Source: Bacteriovoracaceae bacterium (lineage in GTDB: Bacteria > Bdellovibrionota > Bacteriovoracia > Bacteriovoracales > Bacteriovoracaceae). From it: DNA of 64,000 bases. The notes below the pieces were generated by a model. It had not been told where the DNA came from. It saw nothing but the letters and a program-made list of their open reading frames with translations, and made no database searches. Shown here in pieces: positions 25,795-34,628 of this stretch. The stretch lies in the NCBI GenBank assembly GCA_947377285.1, contig CANCFT010000016.1, positions 18,245 to 82,244 on the forward strand. The letters are read 5' to 3'. Each line of letters begins with the position of its first letter. Position 1 is the stretch's first letter. The position numbers and the translations under genes were made by a program.

Positions 25795-26805
25795 TAATAA
25801 TTTAAAATCTGAACTTACTTCAGTAAAACAAGCATTTTCAAGTGATGTTTTAACATTCCAATTAATATAGCTTATATAAAATGGTTCATGATAGTCGAGA
25901 GGAAATTGTTTTAATACTTTGTTGAGTATCGGTTCATCGTCTAATTGAAGTGAGTCACATATGGCCACGATTCCCCCTGCATTGAGAACTCTAAAGGATT
26001 CGTGTAATACTTTTTCACGTATATTTACAGGTAACTCATGAAACAAAAAGACTGAGAATACTAAATCAAATGAATTATCTTCAAAAGGTAATAACTCACC
26101 AGGAGTCTGAACAAATTGAAAATTTGGACCATTAAGCCTTTTTTGAGCGTTATTTAAGTAAGAGTCAGAGACATCAGTAACGGTATACGAGCTATAGTTT
26201 AAGGCTTTTGAAAAATCGAGGCTTGCCGAACCAACACCTGCTCCAATTTCTAAAATTTTAATAGGTCGATCATGGTTAAGTTTCTCTTTGATCATCTTAA
26301 TTAGCATTCTTCTCATGGGACCTGCTGTTCCTGAGAAAAGAATTTCAACTTGATGCTCATAGAGCTTTGCTGATTGCTCAGAGAAATATCCATCTGTTTG
26401 AAAGTGATAATTTCTTTTTAAGTAATCGGGTATTTCAACAGCTTCCGCAGACTCACTAGATTGAATATTAAAATCTTTTTTAATATTTAATTTCCTACGG
26501 CGTGAAATTTTTAATGAATCTAAAAAGAGCATTGGAATATTTTGAATATGCCTAAATGGCGATTTCGGACGAATCACTTCAATTGGATAAATCCCTTCTG
26601 AAATATTTTTGGCATCCTCTGTGTGAATTTTTATGACTCCAGCTTCTAAAAACTTTAAAAGATTTTTATCTTTTTCTTGAAATGGAGGAGTGACGAAATA
26701 CGAGAAACACCGTGAGAGTTGAAAAAGCATTTTGTATTCAATGGAGTATAATAGTGTTTTAGTTAAATTGGAGGCGAAAATAGAATTTTCAATAAATTTT
26801 TTCAT
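25765..26805 (-). CDS. SAM-dependent methyltransferase with long N-terminal region
   Basis: A protein of 346 residues from the ATG at 26805 (26886 would add 27, rich in basic residues). SAM motif I is IKILEIGAGVGSASLDF, followed by YTVTDVS (acidic), LLPFEDNSFDLVFSVFLFHELP and GGIVAICDSLQLD, a UbiE/Methyltransf_11 pattern. The N-terminal 150 residues are unrecognised and may bind the substrate. TATAAT lies ten bases before the ATG, which could mean a short leader. The substrate is unknown; no biosynthetic cluster surrounds it. Confidence 0.78.
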   Translation of the reverse strand: MKKFIENSIFASNLTKTLLYSIEYKMLFQLSRCFSYFVTPPFQEKDKNLLKFLEAGVIKIHTEDAKNISEGIYPIEVIRPKSPFRHIQNIPMLFLDSLKISRRRKLNIKKDFNIQSSESAEAVEIPDYLKRNYHFQTDGYFSEQSAKLYEHQVEILFSGTAGPMRRMLIKMIKEKLNHDRPIKILEIGAGVGSASLDFSKALNYSSYTVTDVSDSYLNNAQKRLNGPNFQFVQTPGELLPFEDNSFDLVFSVFLFHELPVNIREKVLHESFRVLNAGGIVAICDSLQLDDEPILNKVLKQFPLDYHEPFYISYINWNVKTSLENACFTEVSSDFKLLSKYWTARKQ

Positions 26806-26944
26806 TAACTTATTATAGGCTTTTTTGCGAAAAAATATAAGTACGTCAAGGCATTGTCTTAATTCTAAATTGACAATATTTAACAAAAATTAAACAAACT
26901 CATTTTCCATCTATTAGATAGATAGGAGTTTTTTGTCATTTTTT

Positions 26945-27298
26945 TTAGTTTTGATTACAGTTGAAATCAAAGCCAAATAAGCGTGCATTTCCTGAAAGAC
27001 CGGCGATAACGCTGTTTTCAACTTGCAGCAAACTTGAAGGGGCAAAAGCGATACTATAAAGTGTTACGCCCTCAATGTTTTGAGTTTTTAAAGGGTGGAT
27101 AAATAATGGGCGTACGGCCCCATCAACACCTGTTAGCATTTTAACTGCGCGAAGTTCACTATTATAAGTATAAATAATTAAATCGTTGTTATTACCAGCT
27201 ACACCTGAACATTCAATAGTACCTGTCTTAGCAAAAGCTGAAAGAGAGGTCATTAGGTTGAAAATTGCAATTGTTAACAATGTAATACTCTTTTTCAT
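26945..27298 (-). CDS. Small secreted protein, unknown
   Basis: A protein of 117 residues from the ATG at 27298 (27319 adds seven residues and contains the AGGAG that serves the later ATG). The signal peptide ends at SLSAFA/KT. The mature part is beta-rich with two Cys (TIECSG near its start, FDFNCNQN at the end), probably one disulphide. No family is recognised. It lies 138 bases downstream of the SidE-PDE-like gene and on the same strand. Confidence 0.7.
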   Translation of the reverse strand: MKKSITLLTIAIFNLMTSLSAFAKTGTIECSGVAGNNNDLIIYTYNSELRAVKMLTGVDGAVRPLFIHPLKTQNIEGVTLYSIAFAPSSLLQVENSVIAGLSGNARLFGFDFNCNQN

Positions 27299-27436
27299 TT
27301 GATATAAACTCCTGTTCATTAAACTTTTTTATTTATAAACTAGAGTCTTAAATTTGGGAATATAAAAAATTATTTCTGCAAGAAGTGAGAAAATTTTATA
27401 TGATAGGGTAAATGACTAAAAAACGAGTCAATTTGG

Positions 27437-28354
27437 CTATTTATTTTCACGTTCATTATTGATTACTTCTAATAACTTGGCCGGAGTAGATGAGAGTTTA
27501 AAAAAAGTTTCATTAAAACTTCCTTTGCCCGAATGTCGTAAATCACCTGTAGATAATAAATATTTTTCTTCTTTTAGGTATAAGTTTTTTATATCTGTTG
27601 CAGTTAATTGAGGCACTTGAGATTTAATATCATTATCTAGATTGAGATTGAGGCGAACTAAATCGATTATATGGGCCCCTCTAAGTAGGTGTGATAAATT
27701 GCTTCTATCAGAGTTTGATTGTGAATCACTTTTTCCATCTAGTTTTATTGCTTCCGCATAATCTTCTAGTTCACTAGGAGAAAATTTAATACCTGAGTTT
27801 TCGACAACTTTTTTAAATGCAGCGACACTCCCTGCTAATTCACGAGAACGTTTAGAGACATCTCCAAACGAATCACTTTCGTCTTCTCTTCCAATTCTGT
27901 GAGTGATTGCAATGAGAGATAGTTTTTTTCTAAATTCTGGGTCAGTGGCCATTTTATTTGTAAGCCAAGTTTTCAATAGAGAGTCATCTGATTTTTTTAA
28001 AAGGAGATCTACAATATCTTGAGTCAGTATGGCCGATCGAACACCATGGGTGATTCCATGATTAGGTCTAAAAACCGTAATTCCATTTAATTCGACTTTT
28101 TCTTGAGGAGCATTGGTAAAAGGGGTGTTGTAGAATTGATTTGCCGATTCAATAATGGCTTCAGTTAAAAAATCCGAACTTATATTTAGGTTTTTAATAG
28201 TAGCAGATTCACCATTTGGAGCACAATTTGTTTTTTGAGATGTCGTTGCATTTTTTATAATTGTATTTGGATCTAAATCTTTAACTGAAATTGTTTCTGC
28301 AAAAAGATGATGGCCTAAATTTATTGTAATTAAAAAGTAAATTAAATGTTTCAT
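27437..28354 (-). CDS. Secreted protein resembling the SidE phosphodiesterase domain
   Basis: A protein of 305 residues with a signal peptide (to HHLFA/ET). Motifs recall the HD-like PDE domain of Legionella SidE effectors: FRPNHGITHGVR (His99), ITHRIGREDESD (Glu157) and LLRGAHIIDLVR (His228). The spacing His-58-Glu and His-129-His is close to what I recall for SdeA (H277, E340, H407). The SidE PDE cuts phosphoribosyl-ubiquitin or ADP-ribosyl-ubiquitin links; a bacterial homologue without the ADP-ribosyltransferase half might act on other phosphodiesters. The family call is mine by motif memory. Confidence 0.6.
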   Translation of the reverse strand: MKHLIYFLITINLGHHLFAETISVKDLDPNTIIKNATTSQKTNCAPNGESATIKNLNISSDFLTEAIIESANQFYNTPFTNAPQEKVELNGITVFRPNHGITHGVRSAILTQDIVDLLLKKSDDSLLKTWLTNKMATDPEFRKKLSLIAITHRIGREDESDSFGDVSKRSRELAGSVAAFKKVVENSGIKFSPSELEDYAEAIKLDGKSDSQSNSDRSNLSHLLRGAHIIDLVRLNLNLDNDIKSQVPQLTATDIKNLYLKEEKYLLSTGDLRHSGKGSFNETFFKLSSTPAKLLEVINNERENK

Positions 28355-28497
28355 CTGGTCTATCCTATTGATGACTCTTAAAAGTTGCTTTTAGGTTAAC
28401 ATAATTTTCAATTTTAGGTGAATAAACCAACTAATAGATCAAAACAATCTAATATTTTAAAAAAAGTGGAGTAGGAATAAATAAGGTAAATCTGTAC

Positions 28498-29508
28498 TTA
28501 AAAGCCTATTTGAAAATTTAATGCATATAACACTGCTGAGCTCTGTAGATTCGTCGAGACATCATACTGGCCATTAGAAGCATTCATATTATTTAAAAAT
28601 GTACCTGCAAGTTGAATTTTTGAATTTGAATCTTTCAAGAAATAATTTATCCCTAGAGTCGTAGCTGTTGATTCTAAGCTAGTGGTCCTTGTGAATAAAA
28701 GTCTTTCATAGCGAATAACAAATTGCAGGGTAGGGTCTAATAAGTAACCTAGATCAAACATATAACCATTCGATTTTTTAATAGTTGAAGTAGGGCTGTT
28801 TGTTTCGTGAGCGTATTCGAAATGTAATGACTCTGGATTATTATCCCAAAATAAATTGAGACCCCACTTCAACTGACTCGATTTCGAATCAATTAAGCCT
28901 GAAAAAGCTCCGAGTGATAAGTTTTTAACTGGAGAGTAGTCTCCTCTAAGATACAAATCTTTTTGACTGTTGGTATCATCAGTGTTTGGCTTATTTCCAT
29001 TGGAGATCATGAAAGCAACTTTGGTATTAGCTTTTTTATAAGTGGATTTGATCCCTAAATCTCTTTTGTCACCATAAGTTCTCCCTACGAGAGATCTTTC
29101 TGGCAGGATTAAAGCCGAAGAAGAAAGCAGTCCTTCTGCAGTCGTTGGAATTTTGAATTGTCCTGTACTGAATTCGAAATTTTCATTCAAATTATAATTT
29201 AGAACAAAATCTTGAAGTACCTTGTTGTCATTTGTTGCGCTCACAGCTCCAGTCTTTATTGATTTTGCAGGATCAATCATGATTACAAACGAACTATTAT
29301 CTTGAATTGTTCCACTTAGTTTTATTTCTGCTCTTCTGAGTCTAAAGTTTGATTTACCAAGTGTGTTCTTCTCGTCGTATATGGCCCAGTTTTGAAGAAG
29401 AAGTCCGAGTTTAGTTTTACTTATACCCACATCCAAAAAATTTGATGACTGTTGTGCTTGGACAGTGTTTATGAATGAGAAAACGGCAATTAAGATTAGG
29501 GTTTTCAT
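28498..29508 (-). CDS. OprP/OprO-type phosphate-selective porin
   Basis: An outer-membrane barrel of 336 residues: signal peptide (to NTVQA/QQ), then FRLRRAEIKLSGTIQDN, FVLNYNLNENFEFSTGQFKIP and an aromatic C-terminal end (ALNFQIGF), all typical of the Porin_O_P family. OprP takes up phosphate and OprO polyphosphate; the exact anion here is not shown. AAGGA precedes the ATG. It is the last gene of the six-gene cytochrome operon, which begins with a phosphate-type binding protein, so an anion-uptake role within that system is likely. Confidence 0.82.
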   Translation of the reverse strand: MKTLILIAVFSFINTVQAQQSSNFLDVGISKTKLGLLLQNWAIYDEKNTLGKSNFRLRRAEIKLSGTIQDNSSFVIMIDPAKSIKTGAVSATNDNKVLQDFVLNYNLNENFEFSTGQFKIPTTAEGLLSSSALILPERSLVGRTYGDKRDLGIKSTYKKANTKVAFMISNGNKPNTDDTNSQKDLYLRGDYSPVKNLSLGAFSGLIDSKSSQLKWGLNLFWDNNPESLHFEYAHETNSPTSTIKKSNGYMFDLGYLLDPTLQFVIRYERLLFTRTTSLESTATTLGINYFLKDSNSKIQLAGTFLNNMNASNGQYDVSTNLQSSAVLYALNFQIGF

Positions 29509-29526
29509 TTCAGTCCTTATTTATTT

Positions 29527-30660
29527 CTAAAGGTAATAATGTAGTAGAAACATTAAAATATTGTTTTTAGTTGGTGTGATTAAATTATTATTTTCTCGTC
29601 TTATATAGCTATTTATTTCCCAGTGAGTTGCGGGAAAGTATTGAACACCAATATTTATAGCATCTAAACTATTATTAAATTTTAAGATTGAAGGCTTTTC
29701 ATATTCGGCCGAAACATAAAAATGTAATCCCTGTAAATATTCATATCCGATTTTGGCATATTCAAATATTCCATAACTTTTTTTAGGACTAGAACTTCGA
29801 TCAATTTCAACCAACGTATATAATTTGGGCCTTAATGAAAAAATGGCGAACGCGCCACCCATCGCTCGACGATCCGTACTTGGATGGTTTGATCCATTTC
29901 CTGTATATAAGTTGAATCCGAACTTTGAGTTATTTTTAAATATATAAGAAGCTTGAATAGCTCCTCCTTCTTCTCGGTCTAATTCTTTTTTATCGGGCCT
30001 GCCTTCTATTAAAGTAAGATATAAATTCCAATCTTCACCCAAATATGAATATTCAACATTATAACTTTCTTTGTTTTGGTCAAAACCTAAGCCTTTTCTA
30101 GTCACTGTCGTATGCTCTGGAATATTCAGTCCGTAGGCCGGAAAAAATTTTCCAATTCTCAATTGATATTTTTCTAAATTATCATCTGCTCCAATGAGAA
30201 AATTTATCCAATGCCGACGGCTGATAAATGAATCAGTTATTTTTTTTGCGTTGGAGATTTCTTGCCTTCCAGCAGTAGCTAAAATTCTTATTTTGGGTGT
30301 TACTGTATATTGAGCCTCAAGATCTGCTTGCATTAGCAGACCGCGCCCGCTAGTTTCAAATTGATTATCTAGAAACATTTGCATAAATCGAATGTCACCA
30401 CCAATATTTAGGTTTTTTGGAGGAGTGTACCAATTTCTTAAAAATTGCTCACTTCCTTTTTCAGTTGGGCCAGTAGATTTTGCTGATAAAAGCTCTTTTG
30501 ACAGTGCTCTTCCGTAGGGAGTAAGTAAGCCACCACCAGTTGAACTTGAATGACATGAAATACAGTTTCCATAGCCATGTGTAACCATTTCAGGAAAGGC
30601 CCAAACATTGCTAACAAAAAGATTAATAAATAATTTAAGGGTTAGAGATGTAAGTATCAT
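29527..30660 (-). CDS. Monoheme cytochrome-barrel fusion, Cyc2-like layout
   Basis: A protein of 377 residues. A signal peptide is followed by FPEMVTHGYGNCISCHSSSTGGGLLTPYGR, a single CXXCH haem site (CISCH) placed directly before a predicted beta-barrel of about 300 residues that ends in an aromatic-Leu strand (FLLHYYL). This order is that of Cyc2, the outer-membrane Fe(II)-oxidising cytochrome-porin, although overall similarity is not evident. It would carry electrons across the outer membrane. The start ATG overlaps the upstream stop (ATGA, 30657-30660). It is followed by the OprP-type porin 18 bases later. Confidence 0.75.
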   Translation of the reverse strand: MILTSLTLKLFINLFVSNVWAFPEMVTHGYGNCISCHSSSTGGGLLTPYGRALSKELLSAKSTGPTEKGSEQFLRNWYTPPKNLNIGGDIRFMQMFLDNQFETSGRGLLMQADLEAQYTVTPKIRILATAGRQEISNAKKITDSFISRRHWINFLIGADDNLEKYQLRIGKFFPAYGLNIPEHTTVTRKGLGFDQNKESYNVEYSYLGEDWNLYLTLIEGRPDKKELDREEGGAIQASYIFKNNSKFGFNLYTGNGSNHPSTDRRAMGGAFAIFSLRPKLYTLVEIDRSSSPKKSYGIFEYAKIGYEYLQGLHFYVSAEYEKPSILKFNNSLDAINIGVQYFPATHWEINSYIRRENNNLITPTKNNILMFLLHYYL

Positions 30661-31358
30661 TGTGATTCCACATCGTCAGGCATTCCACTAATCATCCATT
30701 CTGTAATCAATTTTTTTTCGTAATTTGAAAGTGGAGGATAAGGTCTTAAAGGCATATCGTTTGAAATAACAATTCTTTTAAAAATGAGATCTGACTTATC
30801 TTTTACAACTTCAAATTTAGTTAAATCTAGCCCTGCTTCCATCGTTGAAACGGTATCAGTTGTTGGGTTAAGTATTGGAGGAGAGTGGCATTGAATACAA
30901 TGATTTTCGATAATTTCATTTCTGATTTTGGACCAAGTGACAGTAATTTTATTTGTAGTGTTTTGATTTGTAGATGGCATTTGGTTAGTTTCATCGAATG
31001 GAGCACCAGATGAAATCCAACTCCCCAATAGATTTTTTTCAGAATTATTTAATGGGTTTTTTGGAGGCATGGACTTTTCTATTAGGGATTTTTGTTTTAT
31101 AGCACCTATATGTTTAAGAGCTTCCTCATAAGTTTCTAGATTAACACCACCAAGATTTCCACCAGCATCACTGTGACAGCTTAGACATTTTGGAGCTAAG
31201 ATTTTTTTTTCAATTGTTGCATAGTAAACTGATGTCGTTAATTCCGATTGAGCTGATACCTCTACGTTTTCACCATCACTTCCATCTTTTAAATGGCGAA
31301 AACCACAACTTTGAAAGGTGAATAAAATAAGTATAAATAAAGGCCATGCTTTTTTCAT
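30657..31358 (-). CDS. Diheme c-type cytochrome lipoprotein
   Basis: A protein of 233 residues. The N-terminal hydrophobic segment ends in FQSCGF, an imperfect lipobox. Two cytochrome-c-like modules each have one haem site: APKCLSCHSDAGG near residue 55 and ENHCIQCHSPPI near 155. Axial Met candidates are in EKSMPPKNP and NDMPLRPYPP. Each module ends with a W-I/M-S-G motif (GSWISSGAP and EWMISGMP), as in short planctomycete-type cytochrome domains. A periplasmic electron shuttle between the tetraheme lipoprotein and the barrel cytochrome is the inferred job. Confidence 0.85.
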   Translation of the reverse strand: MKKAWPLFILILFTFQSCGFRHLKDGSDGENVEVSAQSELTTSVYYATIEKKILAPKCLSCHSDAGGNLGGVNLETYEEALKHIGAIKQKSLIEKSMPPKNPLNNSEKNLLGSWISSGAPFDETNQMPSTNQNTTNKITVTWSKIRNEIIENHCIQCHSPPILNPTTDTVSTMEAGLDLTKFEVVKDKSDLIFKRIVISNDMPLRPYPPLSNYEKKLITEWMISGMPDDVESQ

Positions 31359-31375
31359 AATAAGTAACCAAGTAG

Positions 31376-31969
31376 TTAGACTTTAGGATTTAAGACATTG
31401 AGCTCCACTTCTATTTCTATTTCATCACCAAGAGTGATACCAGCAAATGAAGGTGTTTCAATTTTAAAGTCACTCGATTTGATTTTAAATTTTGCAATAA
31501 TTTTTAGCTGATCATCTTTGATTAAAAATTCTGAATTTCCTATAATCGGCTTTTCTTCACCATGCAGGTTTAAACTTCCTTTGAACTCAGATTGATTTTT
31601 ATTTTTAGACTTTAAAATATTTTCACTAAAGCTAATTGGATCTATTGTTAGTTTAGAAGTTGGAAATTTTTCAGTTTCTAAATATTTCTCTTTCATATGA
31701 GAGTCGCGCATTTCAATCCCTGAATTCAAGGAATTCAAGTCAAAGCTAAAAGAGCCTAAAACTTTTGAGCTTTTTTCATCGTGAATAATATCGAGACTTC
31801 CTTCTGGAGAGACACCAACTCCATTAATTCGAAGACTGCTTGGATTTCCAATTGCAAAAAAATTGACGGTTCCATTATTTTTTTTAACTAAAATATTGTT
31901 ATTTTTTGCAAAGGCTTGAACCCAAAACATCATACAAAAAACAAAAACTAGTTTTTTTATCAAATTCAT
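31376..31969 (-). CDS. YceI-family periplasmic protein
   Basis: A protein of 197 residues with a signal peptide (to WVQAFA/KN). The YceI lipocalin-like motifs are present: LGSFSFDLNSLNSGIEMRDSHMKEKYLETEKFP is the family signature, followed by GSLNLHGEEKPI. YceI proteins bind isoprenoid or other amphipathic ligands and often occur with cytochromes b/c, where they may bind quinones. It sits two bases after the tetraheme gene and 17 bases before the diheme gene, so it belongs to the electron-transfer operon. Confidence 0.88.
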   Translation of the reverse strand: MNLIKKLVFVFCMMFWVQAFAKNNNILVKKNNGTVNFFAIGNPSSLRINGVGVSPEGSLDIIHDEKSSKVLGSFSFDLNSLNSGIEMRDSHMKEKYLETEKFPTSKLTIDPISFSENILKSKNKNQSEFKGSLNLHGEEKPIIGNSEFLIKDDQLKIIAKFKIKSSDFKIETPSFAGITLGDEIEIEVELNVLNPKV

Positions 31970-31971
31970 AA

Positions 31972-34620
31972 CTATTTACTCCAAAGTGCTTGTTGTGTTC
32001 CATAGACTTTTTCACATTCATCATTGCCGATTCTGACTTTGTGTTCGGCCGCATCTTTTAAATAAAGATAAATTGACCAACCTCCGTTATAAGCTGCTTT
32101 ATCTAGCCATTCATCTACTATTTCAGGGTATTTAGGTTGAGCAGTAAACGGATCAAAGGCCAATTGAGGGTCTCCGGGATATCTATTGTTTTGAAAACAG
32201 ACTTTATTAAATATTTCGTGGTCAGCATAATTTGGATTTGAGGCTTTATCAGGTGAGATTTGTCTTAGGCATTTATCTTTTATTTGATTCAGCATTTGTC
32301 CGCCATGTTTACCAATTATGCTTGATAATTCATCTGGAAATTTTACTTTCGTTCCTTTCATGGCCATCCAGATAAGGTAATTACCTGCAAAGTTTTTCTT
32401 TTTACCCGAACTTAATTCATGATCAAATGTTTTTAAATTTTCACCATTTCGTCCAAACATTCCATCTTTAAGATTAGCGACACGAACTGCGCCTCCAGAC
32501 CAATTGAGAATTCCGCGAGCAAGGGCGGTATTTCCGTCGGCATCTTGACCATGGCATTTCATGCAACTTGTTCTAAAAAACCAAGCCCCAGGTGTTGTTG
32601 AATAAACTTCTCCAAATGGTCTTTTAGGTGCATTTTGATTCATCATCCATGGGCGTTGTTCATTTATTGGCAATTGAATATTAGGGAATTTACACTCAGC
32701 TTTTTTGTTCCAATATCCCACTGGATATTCTTTATTTATTATTTTAAGAAGTTCTTCAGTTAATTCTAATTCACCAAATGGTATTTCAGGCATTCCTGTT
32801 TTTGGATTTTTCCAGTCATCTCTTCTCGGTACATAGGTCTCTGAAAGAGGCCAAGTAAAATCTTGATCAATCCACTTTACATCAGCTGCCGGTTTACAAT
32901 CAGGTTTCCAGTTAACCGCTTCATTATAATCACCAAAGGATTTGATCCACTGGCCCATCACCGTTAAAACTTTACAATCAGGTGCTCCGGCCGTGTGCAT
33001 CGGCATTTGTGAAGTCATGCCTTGTGCTTCAGGTGGATCTGCAACTTTTCTATATAAATGACTTAAGTCCAGTTCACCATCGTGATTAATGATAGCTCTG
33101 CTTGTATTTTGAACAGACTTAGTAAATGTATTAAAATTAAAAGTTTCTCCTGCACTTAGGTTGAGAGTAATTCCATTTTCTTTTGTAAACGCAAAGCCAT
33201 CTGGGTTATGGCAATGAGCACAGTTTCCAACCATATAACCGTTAGCTCTCATCTCTAAAGTATTTCTAGGTCGCTCTCTTCCAGTCCATTCTAATTTGGG
33301 TAGTGTATCAGCGTGACTGAAACCTTTAATAACTCCGTATTCAAGTAATCTTTTAACTTGTGTTTTTTCTATTTCATTAATTGCTTCTGTTCGCCCAGCT
33401 TCCCCAATATTTCTTCGATTGATTTGAAGAGGTGAAAAGCCCAGGACAAAACTTTTACTCTCTGAGCCCATATGGCATTCAAGACAGCGATGTTTTCCTG
33501 GAATTCCGTATGTGCGAGTTGTTCCTTTTTTTTCATCTGTCACAATTTTTAAAACTGTATCTTTAAAAGGGGAGCCATCACGATACGGTGTTTGAACTAA
33601 AGTGGCGACTTGTTCCGTTTCGTCCCAGGCGTAGGTTCCAAAAAGTGATTCATTCGCAGAGTAGCGAACAACTATAATTCTTGTTTCAATTCTTCTGGCG
33701 CGAGTTTGACCATTTGCTTGCTTAATAATTTTATAAAAAGTTTTATAAAAGCGAGTATTTTCTGGAATGTTAAATTTTTTATCGTTTGGATTATACTGGA
33801 TACTTTGAAGTGTTAATTTATTATCGACAATTTTGTATGGGACATGGATGAATCTTCCTTTAGAAGAGTTATCTGTCCAAAGAGGGTATTCGACATTATA
33901 AGAAAAAGTTCCGCGGCTTGCGAGTTCAAGAGAATCAAGTGAGACTAAGTCCGTTTCTGCTAAAGTCATTGGAAGTGTTTTGATTGTAGAAAACCACAAA
34001 TCTTTTTTATAATTAAATCCTACTGCATCAGGTGTTGGAGAGCATTCACCTAAATCACCGCTTGGAACTGTTGATATATTAATAGGGGAGTTATTTGGAT
34101 TTAAATCAAATTCTCCTTCGGGAGAATTGGCATTTATCCAGCTTTGAACATTTTTTCCAATCTGCATAAATGCATCTGGATTTTTTGCACGTCTTGAAAC
34201 CGGAGGCATTTTTTTTGATTCATCATCACTCAAAAGAGCATTGGCAATTTTGTTGGCATTTTGCTTAATAGATAAATAATTATCTTCATAAGAGAATCCA
34301 CCACTTTCAGCAGGGGCCATATGACAATTCATACATGCAGAATTGACACTATTTCTTATTTCTTGAAAGGACATCTTCCCACCAGTTTTTTGGCCACTAT
34401 ACGTTCTTTCAACGAAAGCGTTGGGATCGAAAAATTTTGGACAGAGTTTTTCTTTTTGAAGAGCTGAGAGTCCGGCAATTTTTGAAGCCATGTCTCCATT
34501 GTCTTCTGGAATTGTTTTACTACAGCTTGCGAGAAGTATAAGTAGAAATCCTACTCCTAGGATACTTCCCCAGGAGTAGTTTTTCATTGATAATGTTAAA
34601 AGTTTTTTAACAGTTTTCAT
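31972..34620 (-). CDS. Tetraheme c-type cytochrome lipoprotein, SO2930-like
   Basis: A protein of 882 residues with lipobox LILLASC. There are four haem sites: SACMNCHMAP (about 93), HRCLECHMGS (about 380), GNCAHCHNPDG (about 463) and TSCMKCHGQDADG (about 685). The central part (YPLWTDNSSKGRFIHVP, RRIETRIIVV, YAWDETEQVATL, then the C..CH sites) matches the SO2930-type diheme family. The extra haem modules at each end are additions. It is a likely periplasmic electron hub anchored in the outer or inner membrane. The binding-protein gene ends eight bases upstream. No good Shine-Dalgarno supports the chosen start, so an ATG at 34587 remains possible. Confidence 0.83.
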   Translation of the reverse strand: MKTVKKLLTLSMKNYSWGSILGVGFLLILLASCSKTIPEDNGDMASKIAGLSALQKEKLCPKFFDPNAFVERTYSGQKTGGKMSFQEIRNSVNSACMNCHMAPAESGGFSYEDNYLSIKQNANKIANALLSDDESKKMPPVSRRAKNPDAFMQIGKNVQSWINANSPEGEFDLNPNNSPINISTVPSGDLGECSPTPDAVGFNYKKDLWFSTIKTLPMTLAETDLVSLDSLELASRGTFSYNVEYPLWTDNSSKGRFIHVPYKIVDNKLTLQSIQYNPNDKKFNIPENTRFYKTFYKIIKQANGQTRARRIETRIIVVRYSANESLFGTYAWDETEQVATLVQTPYRDGSPFKDTVLKIVTDEKKGTTRTYGIPGKHRCLECHMGSESKSFVLGFSPLQINRRNIGEAGRTEAINEIEKTQVKRLLEYGVIKGFSHADTLPKLEWTGRERPRNTLEMRANGYMVGNCAHCHNPDGFAFTKENGITLNLSAGETFNFNTFTKSVQNTSRAIINHDGELDLSHLYRKVADPPEAQGMTSQMPMHTAGAPDCKVLTVMGQWIKSFGDYNEAVNWKPDCKPAADVKWIDQDFTWPLSETYVPRRDDWKNPKTGMPEIPFGELELTEELLKIINKEYPVGYWNKKAECKFPNIQLPINEQRPWMMNQNAPKRPFGEVYSTTPGAWFFRTSCMKCHGQDADGNTALARGILNWSGGAVRVANLKDGMFGRNGENLKTFDHELSSGKKKNFAGNYLIWMAMKGTKVKFPDELSSIIGKHGGQMLNQIKDKCLRQISPDKASNPNYADHEIFNKVCFQNNRYPGDPQLAFDPFTAQPKYPEIVDEWLDKAAYNGGWSIYLYLKDAAEHKVRIGNDECEKVYGTQQALWSK

Positions 34621-34628
34621 TATTAATA

